Source: a virus
Reading direction: 5' to 3' (one strand)
IMG/VR virus record: IMGVR_UViG_3300029319_008709
Span: 1,127 to 58,544 of that record
DNA: 57,418 nucleotides
The notes below the pieces were generated by a model, which did no database searches, was not told the origin of the DNA, and worked only from the letters and a program-made list of their open reading frames with translations. The position numbers and the translations under genes are program-made. Of the stretch, positions 1-9,967 are shown piece after piece (positions within the stretch are counted from its first letter, which is position 1; each line of letters begins with the position of its first letter).

Positions 1-729
1 ATAAACGCCTGCATCTTCCTTGACAATCTTTTGCAGAAGAGCAGAGTTTTGATTTAGTGTGGATCCAAGAAGAGGTACAGAATTACGACCGGCAACCACA
101 GCATCAAACACACCCTCCACCAAAACAATGTCCGAACTCCAATCCACAAACAAATCGTTGAATATAATGTTCTTACTTGCCGGCGGGTTCTTATATTTTG
201 GATACGCTCTCTTATCATACGACCGGGAGATAAAGTAGTTGAGGTCACCTTCATCATCGAACGAAGGAATCACAACGCGGCCTTCATACTCTCCACTGCT
301 ACAATAGCCCATTTTCCACCAAACAATATCTTGCTTGGAAATACCGCGCTTTCGTAGATAGTTTCGCGCAGCAAATCCGGTAGGCGGAATATCTTTATTT
401 GCCAAAGATACAAAACCTTCGGGCATGTTAAGTATTTGTTTTTCTACTACTTTTTCGGCAAAAAGATCTTCAAGCTTGTCGTAGTCAACAGTCTCTGTAA
501 TCTCACGCCACTGTGCTTTATCATGATTACTGCCGAAGCGGCGAATAACACGATAGATATTTTTACCACGCGTGTCGCATACCCAGCACTTGTAGTAGCC
601 CTTAGCCACATTAACAGAAAATTTGCGCTTATGATGCTTACAGTAAGGACAAGTAAAAAGATGCTCATCGTTTGAGCGATAAGATGCTCCGAGAACATTT
701 GTTAAAATCTTAAGTTTCTTTGCTTTCAC
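1..729 (-). CDS. DNA primase (DnaG/T4 gp61-like), 3' end cut by window
   Basis: Reading the minus strand from base 729 gives 243 codons without a stop, so the gene runs off the left edge. The N-terminal part has a zinc ribbon with CPYC followed by CWVC about 18 residues later. A basic linker follows, and then a TOPRIM-like segment with VEGVFDAVVAG near visible residue 205, the catalytic Glu motif of primases. This fits a T4 gp61/DnaG-type primase that makes RNA primers for lagging-strand synthesis with the replicative helicase. No ATG lies before the zinc ribbon. The best start is GTG at 729, preceded by GGCGGGAT, which overlaps the resolvase gene by 20 bases. Family assignment is firm; the rest of the catalytic core is outside the window. 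Confidence 0.85.
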   Translation of the reverse strand, partial: MKAKKLKILTNVLGASYRSNDEHLFTCPYCKHHKRKFSVNVAKGYYKCWVCDTRGKNIYRVIRRFGSNHDKAQWREITETVDYDKLEDLFAEKVVEKQILNMPEGFVSLANKDIPPTGFAARNYLRKRGISKQDIVWWKMGYCSSGEYEGRVVIPSFDDEGDLNYFISRSYDKRAYPKYKNPPASKNIIFNDLFVDWSSDIVLVEGVFDAVVAGRNSVPLLGSTLNQNSALLQKIVKEDAGVY

Positions 730-1231
730 GAATCAATCCCGCCTTTGCTATCACATAACTATCCGAACGGTCAGCGTAGCCAGCCTTCGGATTTCCATGT
801 CTTGTGTATTCTATAGCAAAGGAGGGGACGTTGTCAACAACAAATTGAAGAGCGACATCTTTTGCCTTCTGTCCCTTGGGAACCTTGATGCCGCATAGCT
901 TGCGGGCAGATGTGGCTGCAATGTATTCTGGCTCAATTCCAAAAAGATTATAACATATCCACGAAACAATGCCATTTATTTTCGACAACAGAGACAATGT
1001 CTGTGCTGATGAAAAGCCAGAACGGAAGGATTGCAAAGATTGCTCTACATAAATATGTTCAATGAAGTATTCGTTTCGTATTGCAGCTAGTCGACCTTCA
1101 ACAGCAGAGCATTTCAGAAAGAAGTTCTTTTCTTTGCGAAGGTCTATATGGTTGCAAACAATAATATTGCCGTCGTTGTCTAATATGGTATAACCAGTGA
1201 TGCTGGTTGAAATGTCAAGTCCTAAAATCAT
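710..1231 (-). CDS. RuvC-like Holliday junction resolvase
   Basis: This 173-residue protein has the RNase H-fold signature of RuvC-type resolvases. It starts with GLDIS (Asp6), then YVEQSL (Glu63), and ends with YADRSDSY (Asp154 and Asp157), giving the usual four acidic metal ligands in order. The length matches bacterial RuvC. It would cut branched recombination or replication intermediates before packaging. T4 itself uses gp49 (endonuclease VII) for this job, so a RuvC-type enzyme is an alternative solution seen in many other phages. It lies directly upstream of the primase gene, which overlaps its last 20 bases, suggesting translation coupling within a replication/recombination unit. Confidence 0.85.
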   Translation of the reverse strand: MILGLDISTSITGYTILDNDGNIIVCNHIDLRKEKNFFLKCSAVEGRLAAIRNEYFIEHIYVEQSLQSFRSGFSSAQTLSLLSKINGIVSWICYNLFGIEPEYIAATSARKLCGIKVPKGQKAKDVALQFVVDNVPSFAIEYTRHGNPKAGYADRSDSYVIAKAGLIRESKET

Positions 1232-1243
1232 ATCCGAATAATA

Positions 1244-2455
1244 TCAGATGTCGAGCTTAATCTTAAACGTGAAGTCTCGCTCTACGGTTTTCTTTACTGG
1301 TGTTGCAACCTTAGCAATGCCGATAAGGTTTTTGTCTTCATCGTAGATACCGATCTTTGAGATGTACGTTACTTTCTCAAACGACCCGGTTGGATCAGCG
1401 TATGCTGAACTAACCACGTTTTTAACCTTTCTTGTGGTCAGCTCTAGATAAGACTGTGAACTTGTAGCCGCATAGTTGCCGGCTGCGTATTCTAAATAGG
1501 TTGGGTTATTTGAGTGGTTTAGGTCACCCTTCTGCGCAGTGGCAAACATTGTTAGTGTCTGAGTGTATGATGTGCCACTCACTTCCATAATATACGATGA
1601 GCTTTGGGCCGTGATCGCGCCCGAAATAGACTGGGCAAAATAAACCCATTTTGGATTGTCCAAGGTACCCACTTCATATTCATCAGTGCTTGCGTTAAGA
1701 TTTGTAGTGCCCGTTAGCAGCATAAGCCCTTCTGTGTACAACGCCAATCCAATTGCAGATCCTGAATCCTCTCCGTATGTTGAATACAACACCCCGTCTT
1801 CGTTGGTATCCTGGGCGCGCGCGATCAAAGTACCTGTGAAATAATATTCAAGATTAATAGTCCCCTTTTTAATCTGGGATCCATAAAATACGGATGGGAT
1901 GTTAATCAGACCCACCTCTGCCGTGTTAAAGTCTCTTTGATGTAAAGATGAAGAATAAGCAAAATGCGGGTTTACATAGCTATAGTGGTTAATTGTGTTC
2001 TTTAGCGCGCGTAGATGAGAAACATATCCATCTGTCGAGGACGTAACAGTTCCTACTCTGGCGGTGGTCGTATCATAATATTCTTTTGCTATACTAGACG
2101 TGTAAGGATAAGCTCCCATAAGAACGTCTCCGTACGAAGCAGAATTAAAAGATGCATCGGTGGATGATCTGAAACCTATCCTTGTACCATTTTTTACAAC
2201 CCAAGAATAAATCAATCCGCTATCATCTACCTGACCGATTGTTCTTCCGGTTGAAGAAGAAACTCTATCGACATTCAGTTCATACAGCGATAAGTGTCCA
2301 GCGTCTGTCAGCCTAATAGGATCCGCAAAGGCGCCAGAAATATTGGGTGTGTTGTTATAAAACGCCGATCCAGAATAAACTACAAATTTAACGCTTGGAT
2401 GAGTTTTTAAAGTATTTTTGAATACTTCATTGCGTTTAAACTTATAGTAAGGCAT
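1244..2455 (-). CDS. Virion structural protein, tandem paralogue 1 (tail fibre/baseplate type)
   Basis: This 403-residue protein is rich in Ser, Thr, Tyr, Asn and Gly with almost no Cys, which is typical of beta-rich phage appendage proteins. It is clearly related to the next upstream gene (2476-3570). Both contain an IKKG segment mid-protein, a region with a bulky ILYAT/VLYST motif, and the same closing block, here IAKVATPVKKT followed by FTFKIKLD. It closes the structural run before the replication genes. No receptor-binding or enzymatic motif is recognisable. The start at 2455 has only a weak ribosome-binding site (AAGCGG). Function is inferred from neighbours and composition. Confidence 0.6.
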   Translation of the reverse strand: MPYYKFKRNEVFKNTLKTHPSVKFVVYSGSAFYNNTPNISGAFADPIRLTDAGHLSLYELNVDRVSSSTGRTIGQVDDSGLIYSWVVKNGTRIGFRSSTDASFNSASYGDVLMGAYPYTSSIAKEYYDTTTARVGTVTSSTDGYVSHLRALKNTINHYSYVNPHFAYSSSLHQRDFNTAEVGLINIPSVFYGSQIKKGTINLEYYFTGTLIARAQDTNEDGVLYSTYGEDSGSAIGLALYTEGLMLLTGTTNLNASTDEYEVGTLDNPKWVYFAQSISGAITAQSSSYIMEVSGTSYTQTLTMFATAQKGDLNHSNNPTYLEYAAGNYAATSSQSYLELTTRKVKNVVSSAYADPTGSFEKVTYISKIGIYDEDKNLIGIAKVATPVKKTVERDFTFKIKLDI

Positions 2456-2475
2456 AGCATAACCGCTTAATCACT

Positions 2476-3570
2476 TTAATAATCTAATCTTACTTTAATA
2501 GTAAACTCAGTGCTTGGGTCTTTCTTAACCGGTTCTGACAACTTAGCAATTGCCAGTAGCTCGTTGTCTGGCGAATAAAGACCCACAGTAGTTACATAGG
2601 AAACAGGCAGATCTTGAGAGTTTGTCTTTACAACCATCTTGCTTGATGAAAGGTAAGTTTGGTTTGAAGAGTAGTTAAAATCTGTGTTGTTTACACGACA
2701 GAAATAAAGAGTAGAGTGCAATTCTGTAGTATTGTTAAAGGAAATATTATTAATTCTGTGCCTAATAGAATCAGCGTTCAAATTAATGGATGAACCAGTC
2801 AAAACTGCATCACTATCTTCTCCGTCCGCGTTCATTTCGGCATCTGTCGCTAGAAGTCCCTGGAACAGCGAAGAAGTTAAAACAGCCACTCCAGCTTGAT
2901 AGTAAAGTAGTCCAGCTTTTACATTTCCGTTAGCATCCGGAGTAACGTCGCCGCCGACCAGTGCGGAACCAGTGGCATATAGAATACCATATTCACCAGC
3001 TGGCGAGTTAACCTTATAGCCGTCTGACCCACTGTAATCAGTTACACTAACCAGTAGATCCGTGCCGGCGCCGCCAAACGGAGTAGCATGGGTACCACTC
3101 ATTCCGAGACTTAAAGTAAATGAACCTTTCTTAATCTCATCTTTAGTCAAAAGGCGAGTAAAGTTAAAGAAATAAGCATCTTGTATCCTTGTACCATCAG
3201 TTAGATCCCCATCTTCATCAAACTCTCGAATGGCGCCATTTTCGTCAAACCCAACAAGAACTTGGGCCATCTGGTTGTAGATGTTAATCTTCTTTTCCTG
3301 CTGTGCTGAGGCAGGCAACCCGGATGATTTAGATAAAACAGAATTTGCTGAATATCCACAAGTTAGATCAAATATGTGATTTGCTGAGGAACTGAGGAAT
3401 GGGTAATCATAGACTGACTGAAACATGCCATGATTGAATTCTTTGATGTTTCCATCATCCGTATAGGTACCGGACACTATCGTGCCGGTGATCGGAATTG
3501 CTTCGTGAAGTAGGTTCCTTGTAACCGTAGAATCTGTTGCTGATTCTAACTCTTTAAATGAAGTTGCCAT
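2476..3570 (-). CDS. Virion structural protein, tandem paralogue 2
   Basis: This protein of 364 residues shares with its downstream neighbour (1244-2455) an IKKGSFTLSL segment, a YGILYATGSAL segment and the C-terminal pattern IAKLSEPVKKD then FTIKVRLDY. The two look like a gene duplication that has diverged widely. Composition is Ser/Thr/Asn/Gly-rich, as in tail fibre or baseplate decoration proteins. No signal peptide, membrane segment or catalytic motif is seen. AAGGAT lies upstream of the ATG at 3570 as a ribosome-binding site. It probably belongs to the same assembled structure as its paralogue, but which one cannot be read from the sequence. Confidence 0.6.
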   Translation of the reverse strand: MATSFKELESATDSTVTRNLLHEAIPITGTIVSGTYTDDGNIKEFNHGMFQSVYDYPFLSSSANHIFDLTCGYSANSVLSKSSGLPASAQQEKKINIYNQMAQVLVGFDENGAIREFDEDGDLTDGTRIQDAYFFNFTRLLTKDEIKKGSFTLSLGMSGTHATPFGGAGTDLLVSVTDYSGSDGYKVNSPAGEYGILYATGSALVGGDVTPDANGNVKAGLLYYQAGVAVLTSSLFQGLLATDAEMNADGEDSDAVLTGSSINLNADSIRHRINNISFNNTTELHSTLYFCRVNNTDFNYSSNQTYLSSSKMVVKTNSQDLPVSYVTTVGLYSPDNELLAIAKLSEPVKKDPSTEFTIKVRLDY

Positions 3571-3585
3571 TATAATATCCTTTTA

Positions 3586-4545
3586 TTAACTAGTCTTCTT
3601 AACAAATCTTACTGGAACATCCAGAGTATAACCCGTAGAAACACCTGAGATTCTCACCGTTGAATCAATAAATCTGTAGTTTGCAGCCGACAAAGTATTG
3701 GCACCACTAGTGATGTCATCGGTACCTGCAGATCCTAGTTGATTAAACAAGTGTGTACTTGTTCTTAAGTCTAGTGATGCGGCAATCTTAAACTGAATTC
3801 TGGTTCCTATGGGACCATTTATGGATGATGCAGCTCCTGCGCCCGGAGAAGTGATAATTCCCGTGTTATCGTTTGAAGAAAAAATATAAGTTGCGATGTT
3901 GTCATCATCAACTGAAGAAGGTTGTAAACCAGCAATTGATGCCGCGGCAACGGATCGTGGACTCGAATGAGTTCGTAACTGTCCAAGTCTGTTATCAATC
4001 TGAACGAAATATTGCGTCTCAACAAGAGTGGAGTCAATATCTGCTAGCGTTTGCTGATTGCTTATTTCTGTGGTGTCTAATCCCTGATCGGCTGCCACAA
4101 AGCGCACACCCTGATTTGGCTCATAACCGTTTAAGATTCCATTGGCTAAGGAGGAGCCGTTTGTTGGTGTTAGGGCATCGACCGTGGTCTCATCAACCAG
4201 CACAACATAAGAGCTTAGTCCAGATAAAAAGGGCTGAAGGTCTGTGTTGGTCAGTATGACTGGTAAGTAAAGTAGGTCATTTCTGGAGTAAGACAACAGA
4301 CGAGACTTCATGCTTGACATATTGTTGGTAAAAGATTCTAAAACAGGAGTTTGTAGAATGTTTAGATCGTAGTAGGATGATCCACTTGGATGGTTTTTGT
4401 CATACAGACCATAATCTATCTCATCATCTCCTAAAGCAAATTTCGTAATTTTAAATCTGCCGTTACCCTCTGCTAAGCGCTTTCTGCCTAAATCGGTCAA
4501 AACAGCGTCTAAAATAATATCACCCGAATTGTCTAAGAAACCCAT
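3586..4545 (-). CDS. Virion structural protein with conserved N-terminal VLTxxGR motif
   Basis: The 319-residue product begins with a short module, AVLTDLGRKRLAEG then FALGDDEIDYGLYD (residues about 14-50). The same pattern opens the protein at 9967-10887 (VLTNYGRDKLAAG then AFFDDDVQYD). The remainder is Ser/Thr-rich with no recognised domain, ending in a short segment with VPVRFVKK. The shared N-terminal module suggests that both proteins dock onto the same type of partner in the tail or baseplate. AGAGGA serves as ribosome-binding site before the ATG at 4545. Its exact position in the virion is unknown. Confidence 0.6.
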   Translation of the reverse strand: MGFLDNSGDIILDAVLTDLGRKRLAEGNGRFKITKFALGDDEIDYGLYDKNHPSGSSYYDLNILQTPVLESFTNNMSSMKSRLLSYSRNDLLYLPVILTNTDLQPFLSGLSSYVVLVDETTVDALTPTNGSSLANGILNGYEPNQGVRFVAADQGLDTTEISNQQTLADIDSTLVETQYFVQIDNRLGQLRTHSSPRSVAAASIAGLQPSSVDDDNIATYIFSSNDNTGIITSPGAGAASSINGPIGTRIQFKIAASLDLRTSTHLFNQLGSAGTDDITSGANTLSAANYRFIDSTVRISGVSTGYTLDVPVRFVKKTS

Positions 4546-4585
4546 ACTATTGTCCTCTTCATATAAATAGTGTTAAATTCTGTTA

Positions 4586-7282
4586 TTAACTTGGATTTGT
4601 AACCCCTGAATTTTTGAAGGTAATATTTAAATCCATTTTTCTACCAGTCTTTTTACTTGTTATCCTAATTTTAAACTCTTCTTGCCAACATTTGCTGTCA
4701 GCAACCCCCAGCAATCCATCCTGCGGCGTTACATCTGTATTAGGCGGCTCCAAAATTGTCGTATTTTGATCCAAGGCGACTTGCTGGAAGCTCGGTTCAA
4801 TGTAAATAAATCTTCTGCCTTGCTTGATGTATGTTGGCTTTTCCTGTTTAAAAGTAAATACTTCCTGTCTTAAATAGATTTGACCTTCGTTATTAAACAT
4901 CTCTATCTCAAAAATATAAGTTGGGTTAGAAATATTACCGTGAATATCCACAGATCTAGCGCAATAGTAATATTTTCTGTTTGGTATAATGATATCTTCA
5001 AAATAGCCGGGGGTGCCAATATCTGGATTGATCTCAACAAAATTATTATTAAAATCTTCGTAAGAGGTCGGCTCTGAATTGATTCTAAATAACTGATACC
5101 TGTCAACTGGGTCATCGGATGTATATCTAATTTTACTTCCCGAGGATCTTATCTCTTCGTATGCTTGATCAATACCTGTCTGTCCAAAATATTCCTCTTC
5201 GATAAATTGTTTGTCAGAGTCTAGGATAGCAATCGGCTTATCCATATAGTCTCCTGTGCTAGAGTTTAAGAGCACCTTTACTCTTGTATCCACGCCTTTA
5301 AGCGGATAGAAAGATAGTTCCGGTGACACGGGCGGCTTATCAATTACTGAGACTTCAATTCCGTCGAAACTATAAGGCACCAATAAAGCCTTTATAGACA
5401 AGTCATTGATATAATTTGCTAGAACGCCAAAGCTTGCCGGGGGCGGATCAACGCTTATAGTGTTAAACTGATAGCTGTTTCCGAATACCAGAACAACTTT
5501 CTTAATATCATATCGATACTTTTGATTATATTTTATTTGTGAATCATAATAAACTGTGTCTAATGGTGCCGATGGTGTAAGTTTTGGAGAAATGTAAAAG
5601 GTTTGAACTAGCTCATCAGCAGCTCCCGGGGCGCCGGCTCTATATTTTTCCACGACATAGAGCAATGTCTCTGTGTGACACGGATCTCCATTGTAAACTT
5701 CTTCAAGCGTCCTTTTGAACTTTGAAAGATAGTTGCCAGCATAATATCCACACTCCACCTCATTAGCTGCAGCAGGATCAACATCAAACTCAGTTTTTCC
5801 AAAATAATCTTTTAAAAATTTTACATTTGAAAGCGAATTCAAATTAATTTCCTCCGCTGACGCAATGGAAAAATTAAAAGATGTATTAACAGAGTTTAGA
5901 AGAGATTCTAAATCAAATAATATTGGATAGCCTCTTTCTTGTGAATTTAAAGATAAATTGTCCGCGGAAGGGGTAGATGTTAATCTTGTCACCTCTTTGG
6001 TTAAAAATGAATATCCAGAATTACTGTCAAAACTGTCACTTGAAATTAGTTTTATACAGTGGGCTTGTAGAATGTCAATAAAATCTTTGGTATTAGGATC
6101 GTTAATCAAAGTTTGCAGGTAAGAATCCGGGGTTGGGCCGGGCTGGACTGATTCCGTCTCATACCCAATAGTTATCTTATTATAGAACGGTATTGTTTCT
6201 GTCGCGATAGAATCTTCATTTAAAACTGCGAGATCTGAGTATAAAACTGCCAGATCGCCATTGTTTGCCTTCATGGTAGGCAGAGATATGGATCCATTTG
6301 CCAAAGCGTTAAGAATATTATCGGAATACCTATTGTAGTAACTATCGTTGCTAATTTCAGTGTTTGTTTGAGAACTAAACCAAGATACTTGATTATCAAT
6401 AGTCAAAGCTACATTGTGGTATTGATCTAGATAATTTGACGAAGTATTTCGCAATTCTAATTGCAAATAATATGAATTTGCAATCAAATATTCTTCAACA
6501 CTTGGATCTCCAATTACATCTTCGTAGTCTGGATTTGAAGCAACATAAAAATTATAAACTGGTTCTATATCGGTTGTTACGTTCGAAGCCTGCCTGATAG
6601 AACGATCGGAGGAAATAAGATAATGCCTAGAGGTGTGGTCTAGTTTTGGTTTCTTTATAAAATTGCTATTGTTCAAAAGACCGGGCCAACGATATTGCTC
6701 TCCACTTGGTGGCGGCCGGTCAAAGTTCGGAATTCTTTCTTGATCGTCCGGGTTAATAGCACCTTCAACATACTTTACAAATTTATTTCTGTACCACTGC
6801 CCGGGATTTGGGAAGAACGGAGACGTTTCATACGAATCCCACCCAGCGGTTGATCTTTGCAGGGTTAGCTCTCCGGTGCTTTCAGAGAAACTTACTACAT
6901 TGAATATTATGTTTGTTCCGTTATTATCGCCGGCTAATTGTCTAGGTAATTTACCGGTTCGTTCCGACCCGTTTTCATTTCGATCATATGCCCCTATATC
7001 AGGAGAACGACCATCTCTTAGGTTCTCCAAGAGAGTAGAATAGTTTATTAACGTTTCACCTAGGTTGCCTCTATATTGCGTATAATAGCTTCCAAGGACA
7101 CCTCTTAGAGGATCCTCTGTGCCCCAATTCTCCCTTACCATCGGGTGAAAATCAACGACGTTGCCTTCAATTATAGCATTATTCGGCGTAAACGGTTTTA
7201 CGCCGCGGTCCCTTACGCCAACCTGTGACGCGTCAACAATTAAAAGTTGGTCTTTAAATTCTTTATTTTGTATAATCGCCAT
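4586..7282 (-). CDS. Large virion structural protein with FN3-like C-terminal region
   Basis: This 898-residue protein is acidic and rich in Asn, Tyr, Ser and Pro, with no membrane segment. Around residues 690-790 the sequence resembles fibronectin type III or related beta-sandwich folds: YQLFRINSEP, then RKYYYCARSVDIHGNIS, typical of the FN3 strand containing Y-x-C/Y-A-R-x-x-D. Such domains are common on phage tails, where they bind surfaces or act as spacers. It lies in the baseplate/appendage run, four bases downstream of the next structural gene. No homologue with a known role is recognised, so the structural call rests on context and the FN3-like segment. Confidence 0.6.
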   Translation of the reverse strand: MAIIQNKEFKDQLLIVDASQVGVRDRGVKPFTPNNAIIEGNVVDFHPMVRENWGTEDPLRGVLGSYYTQYRGNLGETLINYSTLLENLRDGRSPDIGAYDRNENGSERTGKLPRQLAGDNNGTNIIFNVVSFSESTGELTLQRSTAGWDSYETSPFFPNPGQWYRNKFVKYVEGAINPDDQERIPNFDRPPPSGEQYRWPGLLNNSNFIKKPKLDHTSRHYLISSDRSIRQASNVTTDIEPVYNFYVASNPDYEDVIGDPSVEEYLIANSYYLQLELRNTSSNYLDQYHNVALTIDNQVSWFSSQTNTEISNDSYYNRYSDNILNALANGSISLPTMKANNGDLAVLYSDLAVLNEDSIATETIPFYNKITIGYETESVQPGPTPDSYLQTLINDPNTKDFIDILQAHCIKLISSDSFDSNSGYSFLTKEVTRLTSTPSADNLSLNSQERGYPILFDLESLLNSVNTSFNFSIASAEEINLNSLSNVKFLKDYFGKTEFDVDPAAANEVECGYYAGNYLSKFKRTLEEVYNGDPCHTETLLYVVEKYRAGAPGAADELVQTFYISPKLTPSAPLDTVYYDSQIKYNQKYRYDIKKVVLVFGNSYQFNTISVDPPPASFGVLANYINDLSIKALLVPYSFDGIEVSVIDKPPVSPELSFYPLKGVDTRVKVLLNSSTGDYMDKPIAILDSDKQFIEEEYFGQTGIDQAYEEIRSSGSKIRYTSDDPVDRYQLFRINSEPTSYEDFNNNFVEINPDIGTPGYFEDIIIPNRKYYYCARSVDIHGNISNPTYIFEIEMFNNEGQIYLRQEVFTFKQEKPTYIKQGRRFIYIEPSFQQVALDQNTTILEPPNTDVTPQDGLLGVADSKCWQEEFKIRITSKKTGRKMDLNITFKNSGVTNPS

Positions 7283-7285
7283 GCC

Positions 7286-9967
7286 TTAATAGCCCGTGTT
7301 AGATGTTGGTGTTGCCGTTGTTGTACTAAATAGCGGAGCGCTTAAATTATTAATACTTGAAGCTTGTTGTACTGTTACCTGAGATGCAACGGATGTCATA
7401 GGCAAGTTCTTAGAATATAAAACACTCACATCATTTAAAGTGCTTGAATCAGCCTCCTGCAAAACAGCATCTCTTACAGATGACACTAGTTCATTTGGTC
7501 TTATTGTAATCCCGTTTCCAACTGAGGGGGTGCCCAAAACAAACAAACTAGACATTGGTTCCATTTCTAAGATATCGCCTGTCCCTATAGCGTCCGAAAC
7601 TTTAACTAGCTTACAAACTAAAGCCTGTGCATTTTGCTGTGCGTTGTTGTATTTTTCTTCAGTTAGAAGGGTCCAGTTTTGCTCACCGACGCCGCGACCG
7701 GGAGTATAGCCCTCCAGGTAATGCACTCTAACAACAGAGTTAAAGTTTATAGCCTTACTAGCCGCGGTTGAAATTTCTAAGAAATCACTTTGCTCATTTA
7801 GTTTTTGAGACGCTGGAGACCCATCAAGCATCTCTGTATTGGTAATCGTAGTTGGTTTACTAAACAAGGTGATTGTGCTATCAATTATATCACTAGATAG
7901 GGCACTATTGAAAATCGGACTTACCTTGCTAAGACCAATATTGACTTGCTTTGAGCCAGAGATTGACTGGTCCGGGGTCGTTTCAAATACAAATTCAGAT
8001 GTTGCTGAAAAATATTCCTCTGAATCTAGTGTTCTAGAAAGTCTTCTGTTGCTTGCTAAGTTATCCCTCAGTGGAATTAGATTTTTAGTGAACCCTACAC
8101 CTAGAGAGTTGAAGATATCTCTTTTACTATTGTCACTTCCCAGACTTGTGTTAATTTCAAAGCTTCTTCTGTTACTAACCTTGGCAGAAACAATTGGCAA
8201 CACACTGTCATTGGTAACCGTAGAATTATTCGTGCTGACCTCGACAGGGTTTGGCGTCATATTTAAGGACATGGGTGATAGAAATCCGTACGGATTAAGT
8301 GTGGCCACTTGAGTATTGACAATTTCATATTTTGATAATTCAGATGTCGCCCTTTCACCATAGTCTGCAAATGAAACGGCAGGGATGATGCCTTGCCCAT
8401 CTCCAATCATCTGATCAACGTAATCAAGTCCATAATTTTTTGTACCAACAAATTGATATATTTCTTTAAACTGTTTTACAACTTTTAAAAATCTGTCCTT
8501 CTGAGAATTATAAACTTTGGACTTATCTCCAATGTTTGACTCAGACGGTGCGTATTGCGCTAGTATTTTTTCTAGCTTAAGAATGTACTGACTCATAGTG
8601 GACAAAAATAGGTGTTTGTCAGAGTCATAGTTTGGGTTAAACCGGTTTATAAGAGATAATAAATTTTTTCTCCAGAACAAGGATGAAAATGTGGAAAATG
8701 GCAAGTTGCCAAAAATCGTTCGGAGAGAGGCTAAGTAATCAACAATTATATCATTATAGATATCTAAATCATCCTCAATTTGCTTAACATCATTAATCAT
8801 TTTTATGTTTCTTTTAAGAGAACTAATAGAATTAATTACTAATTGATCCGTGTTGTCATTCAAAACAATCTCTACTTCATACTCGGCTTGTCCAGAATTT
8901 ACATCCGTTGTTGTATCATCTAAAAAGAATATTTCGTAATATTGCGGTTGTTGTTCATTAATATTTTTAACTATCTGACAGTTCTTGCCTAGACTAGCCA
9001 CTGCTTTAAATGGGTTTGTCTCTTTCAAGCCACACGATTCACTCGTACCCGGAGTTAAAGAATTTCCTTTAGCGTCCCTGCCGACTACTCTTTGGTAAAT
9101 TACAATATCTTTTATTGCTACTGATGCAAGCAAGGAAGTTGAGTTCTGTATAAGTCCTCCAAGCTTAGAATTATTTTTAGCATAATTTAATAAATTAAAC
9201 GTAAAAGATCCGTTTATTACACCTGACTTACCTCTCGACAACGTTAGTGGAGAAAAATAAGTTTCCTGTACTGTTGTAAAATTAAAACTTAAACCTCTGG
9301 CAGCTTGCACAACCCTTAAGTCTTTTAATCTTACATTCATGATACTTAGCTTAGAAAGGTTTGGGTGTTGCTCAGCAACGTGAGTATTACCAGCCATGAC
9401 CTGATTGTTATGAACATGCGCTGATCCAGGCCACACAGAATTAATAGATCCATAAGGTTGCACTGTTTCAGCCAACGAATAAATATCGGCTGTCACAGGA
9501 CTTAGTCCATTGCTTAATATTGTTTCTTTAGCAACATTTCCAATAATAAAATTATTTCTTCTTTCTAGAAAGGTGCATGCTAAAACATATAAGTTTGGAC
9601 TCTGTTGTAGTCTAAACTGCTTTTGGTGAAAGAAGTTGTAAATTTCTATGCCACCTTCGGCGTCAGCTTTGTATTTAAAATCCTCTTTACCAACGTTAAA
9701 GAAAAATTTGTTTTTAGGGTTTTTCTTTATGATGTCTGTTAAGATTAGATTATCCGAAGCTATAGCGTCTATTTCAGACTTATCAGACGAGAAGTAAATA
9801 AAATTACCAAAAGACGCATTTCTTATATCCCTGCCATATGTTACTGTCTTTTCATTGGACAACCCTACAGTGAGAATAAATTCGCTTTCTTTATTGACAT
9901 CAAAGCGAATATCTTGAATTGTAATAAAAGGAAGTCCTGTTTGGTAGGGTCCTAGTGAAATAGCCAT
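7286..9967 (-). CDS. Large virion structural protein of unknown role
   Basis: The 893-residue product has no domain I recognise. Features visible are a His-rich stretch HVHNNQ...THVAEQH near residue 185, a predicted helical middle (about residues 375-520) rich in Leu, Ile and Lys, and a Ser/Thr-rich C-terminal third. ATG at 9967 is preferred over an in-frame TTG two codons earlier. It has GAGGAG eight bases upstream and overlaps the preceding stop in a TAATG junction. Neighbours on both sides are structural, so a baseplate or tail-tube-associated role is likely. The central helical block could be an assembly or oligomerisation region. Confidence 0.55.
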   Translation of the reverse strand: MAISLGPYQTGLPFITIQDIRFDVNKESEFILTVGLSNEKTVTYGRDIRNASFGNFIYFSSDKSEIDAIASDNLILTDIIKKNPKNKFFFNVGKEDFKYKADAEGGIEIYNFFHQKQFRLQQSPNLYVLACTFLERRNNFIIGNVAKETILSNGLSPVTADIYSLAETVQPYGSINSVWPGSAHVHNNQVMAGNTHVAEQHPNLSKLSIMNVRLKDLRVVQAARGLSFNFTTVQETYFSPLTLSRGKSGVINGSFTFNLLNYAKNNSKLGGLIQNSTSLLASVAIKDIVIYQRVVGRDAKGNSLTPGTSESCGLKETNPFKAVASLGKNCQIVKNINEQQPQYYEIFFLDDTTTDVNSGQAEYEVEIVLNDNTDQLVINSISSLKRNIKMINDVKQIEDDLDIYNDIIVDYLASLRTIFGNLPFSTFSSLFWRKNLLSLINRFNPNYDSDKHLFLSTMSQYILKLEKILAQYAPSESNIGDKSKVYNSQKDRFLKVVKQFKEIYQFVGTKNYGLDYVDQMIGDGQGIIPAVSFADYGERATSELSKYEIVNTQVATLNPYGFLSPMSLNMTPNPVEVSTNNSTVTNDSVLPIVSAKVSNRRSFEINTSLGSDNSKRDIFNSLGVGFTKNLIPLRDNLASNRRLSRTLDSEEYFSATSEFVFETTPDQSISGSKQVNIGLSKVSPIFNSALSSDIIDSTITLFSKPTTITNTEMLDGSPASQKLNEQSDFLEISTAASKAINFNSVVRVHYLEGYTPGRGVGEQNWTLLTEEKYNNAQQNAQALVCKLVKVSDAIGTGDILEMEPMSSLFVLGTPSVGNGITIRPNELVSSVRDAVLQEADSSTLNDVSVLYSKNLPMTSVASQVTVQQASSINNLSAPLFSTTTATPTSNTGY

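Noticed and set aside
436-698. Two overlapping ORFs (436-675 plus strand, 447-698 minus strand) with hydrophobic translations
   Set aside because: The primase frame (first base of codon at multiples of 3) is open through the whole region and encodes zinc and TOPRIM motifs; the other frames are shadows.
4562-4569. TATAAATA, a T4-type late-promoter box
   Set aside because: It is on the plus strand, pointing away from the minus-strand gene downstream; every gene here is on the minus strand, so it is probably chance in AT-rich DNA.
7839-8312. 157-residue plus-strand ORF
   Set aside because: Low-complexity Leu/Ser/Val-rich antisense of the structural gene at 7286-9967, with no ribosome-binding site or family motif.
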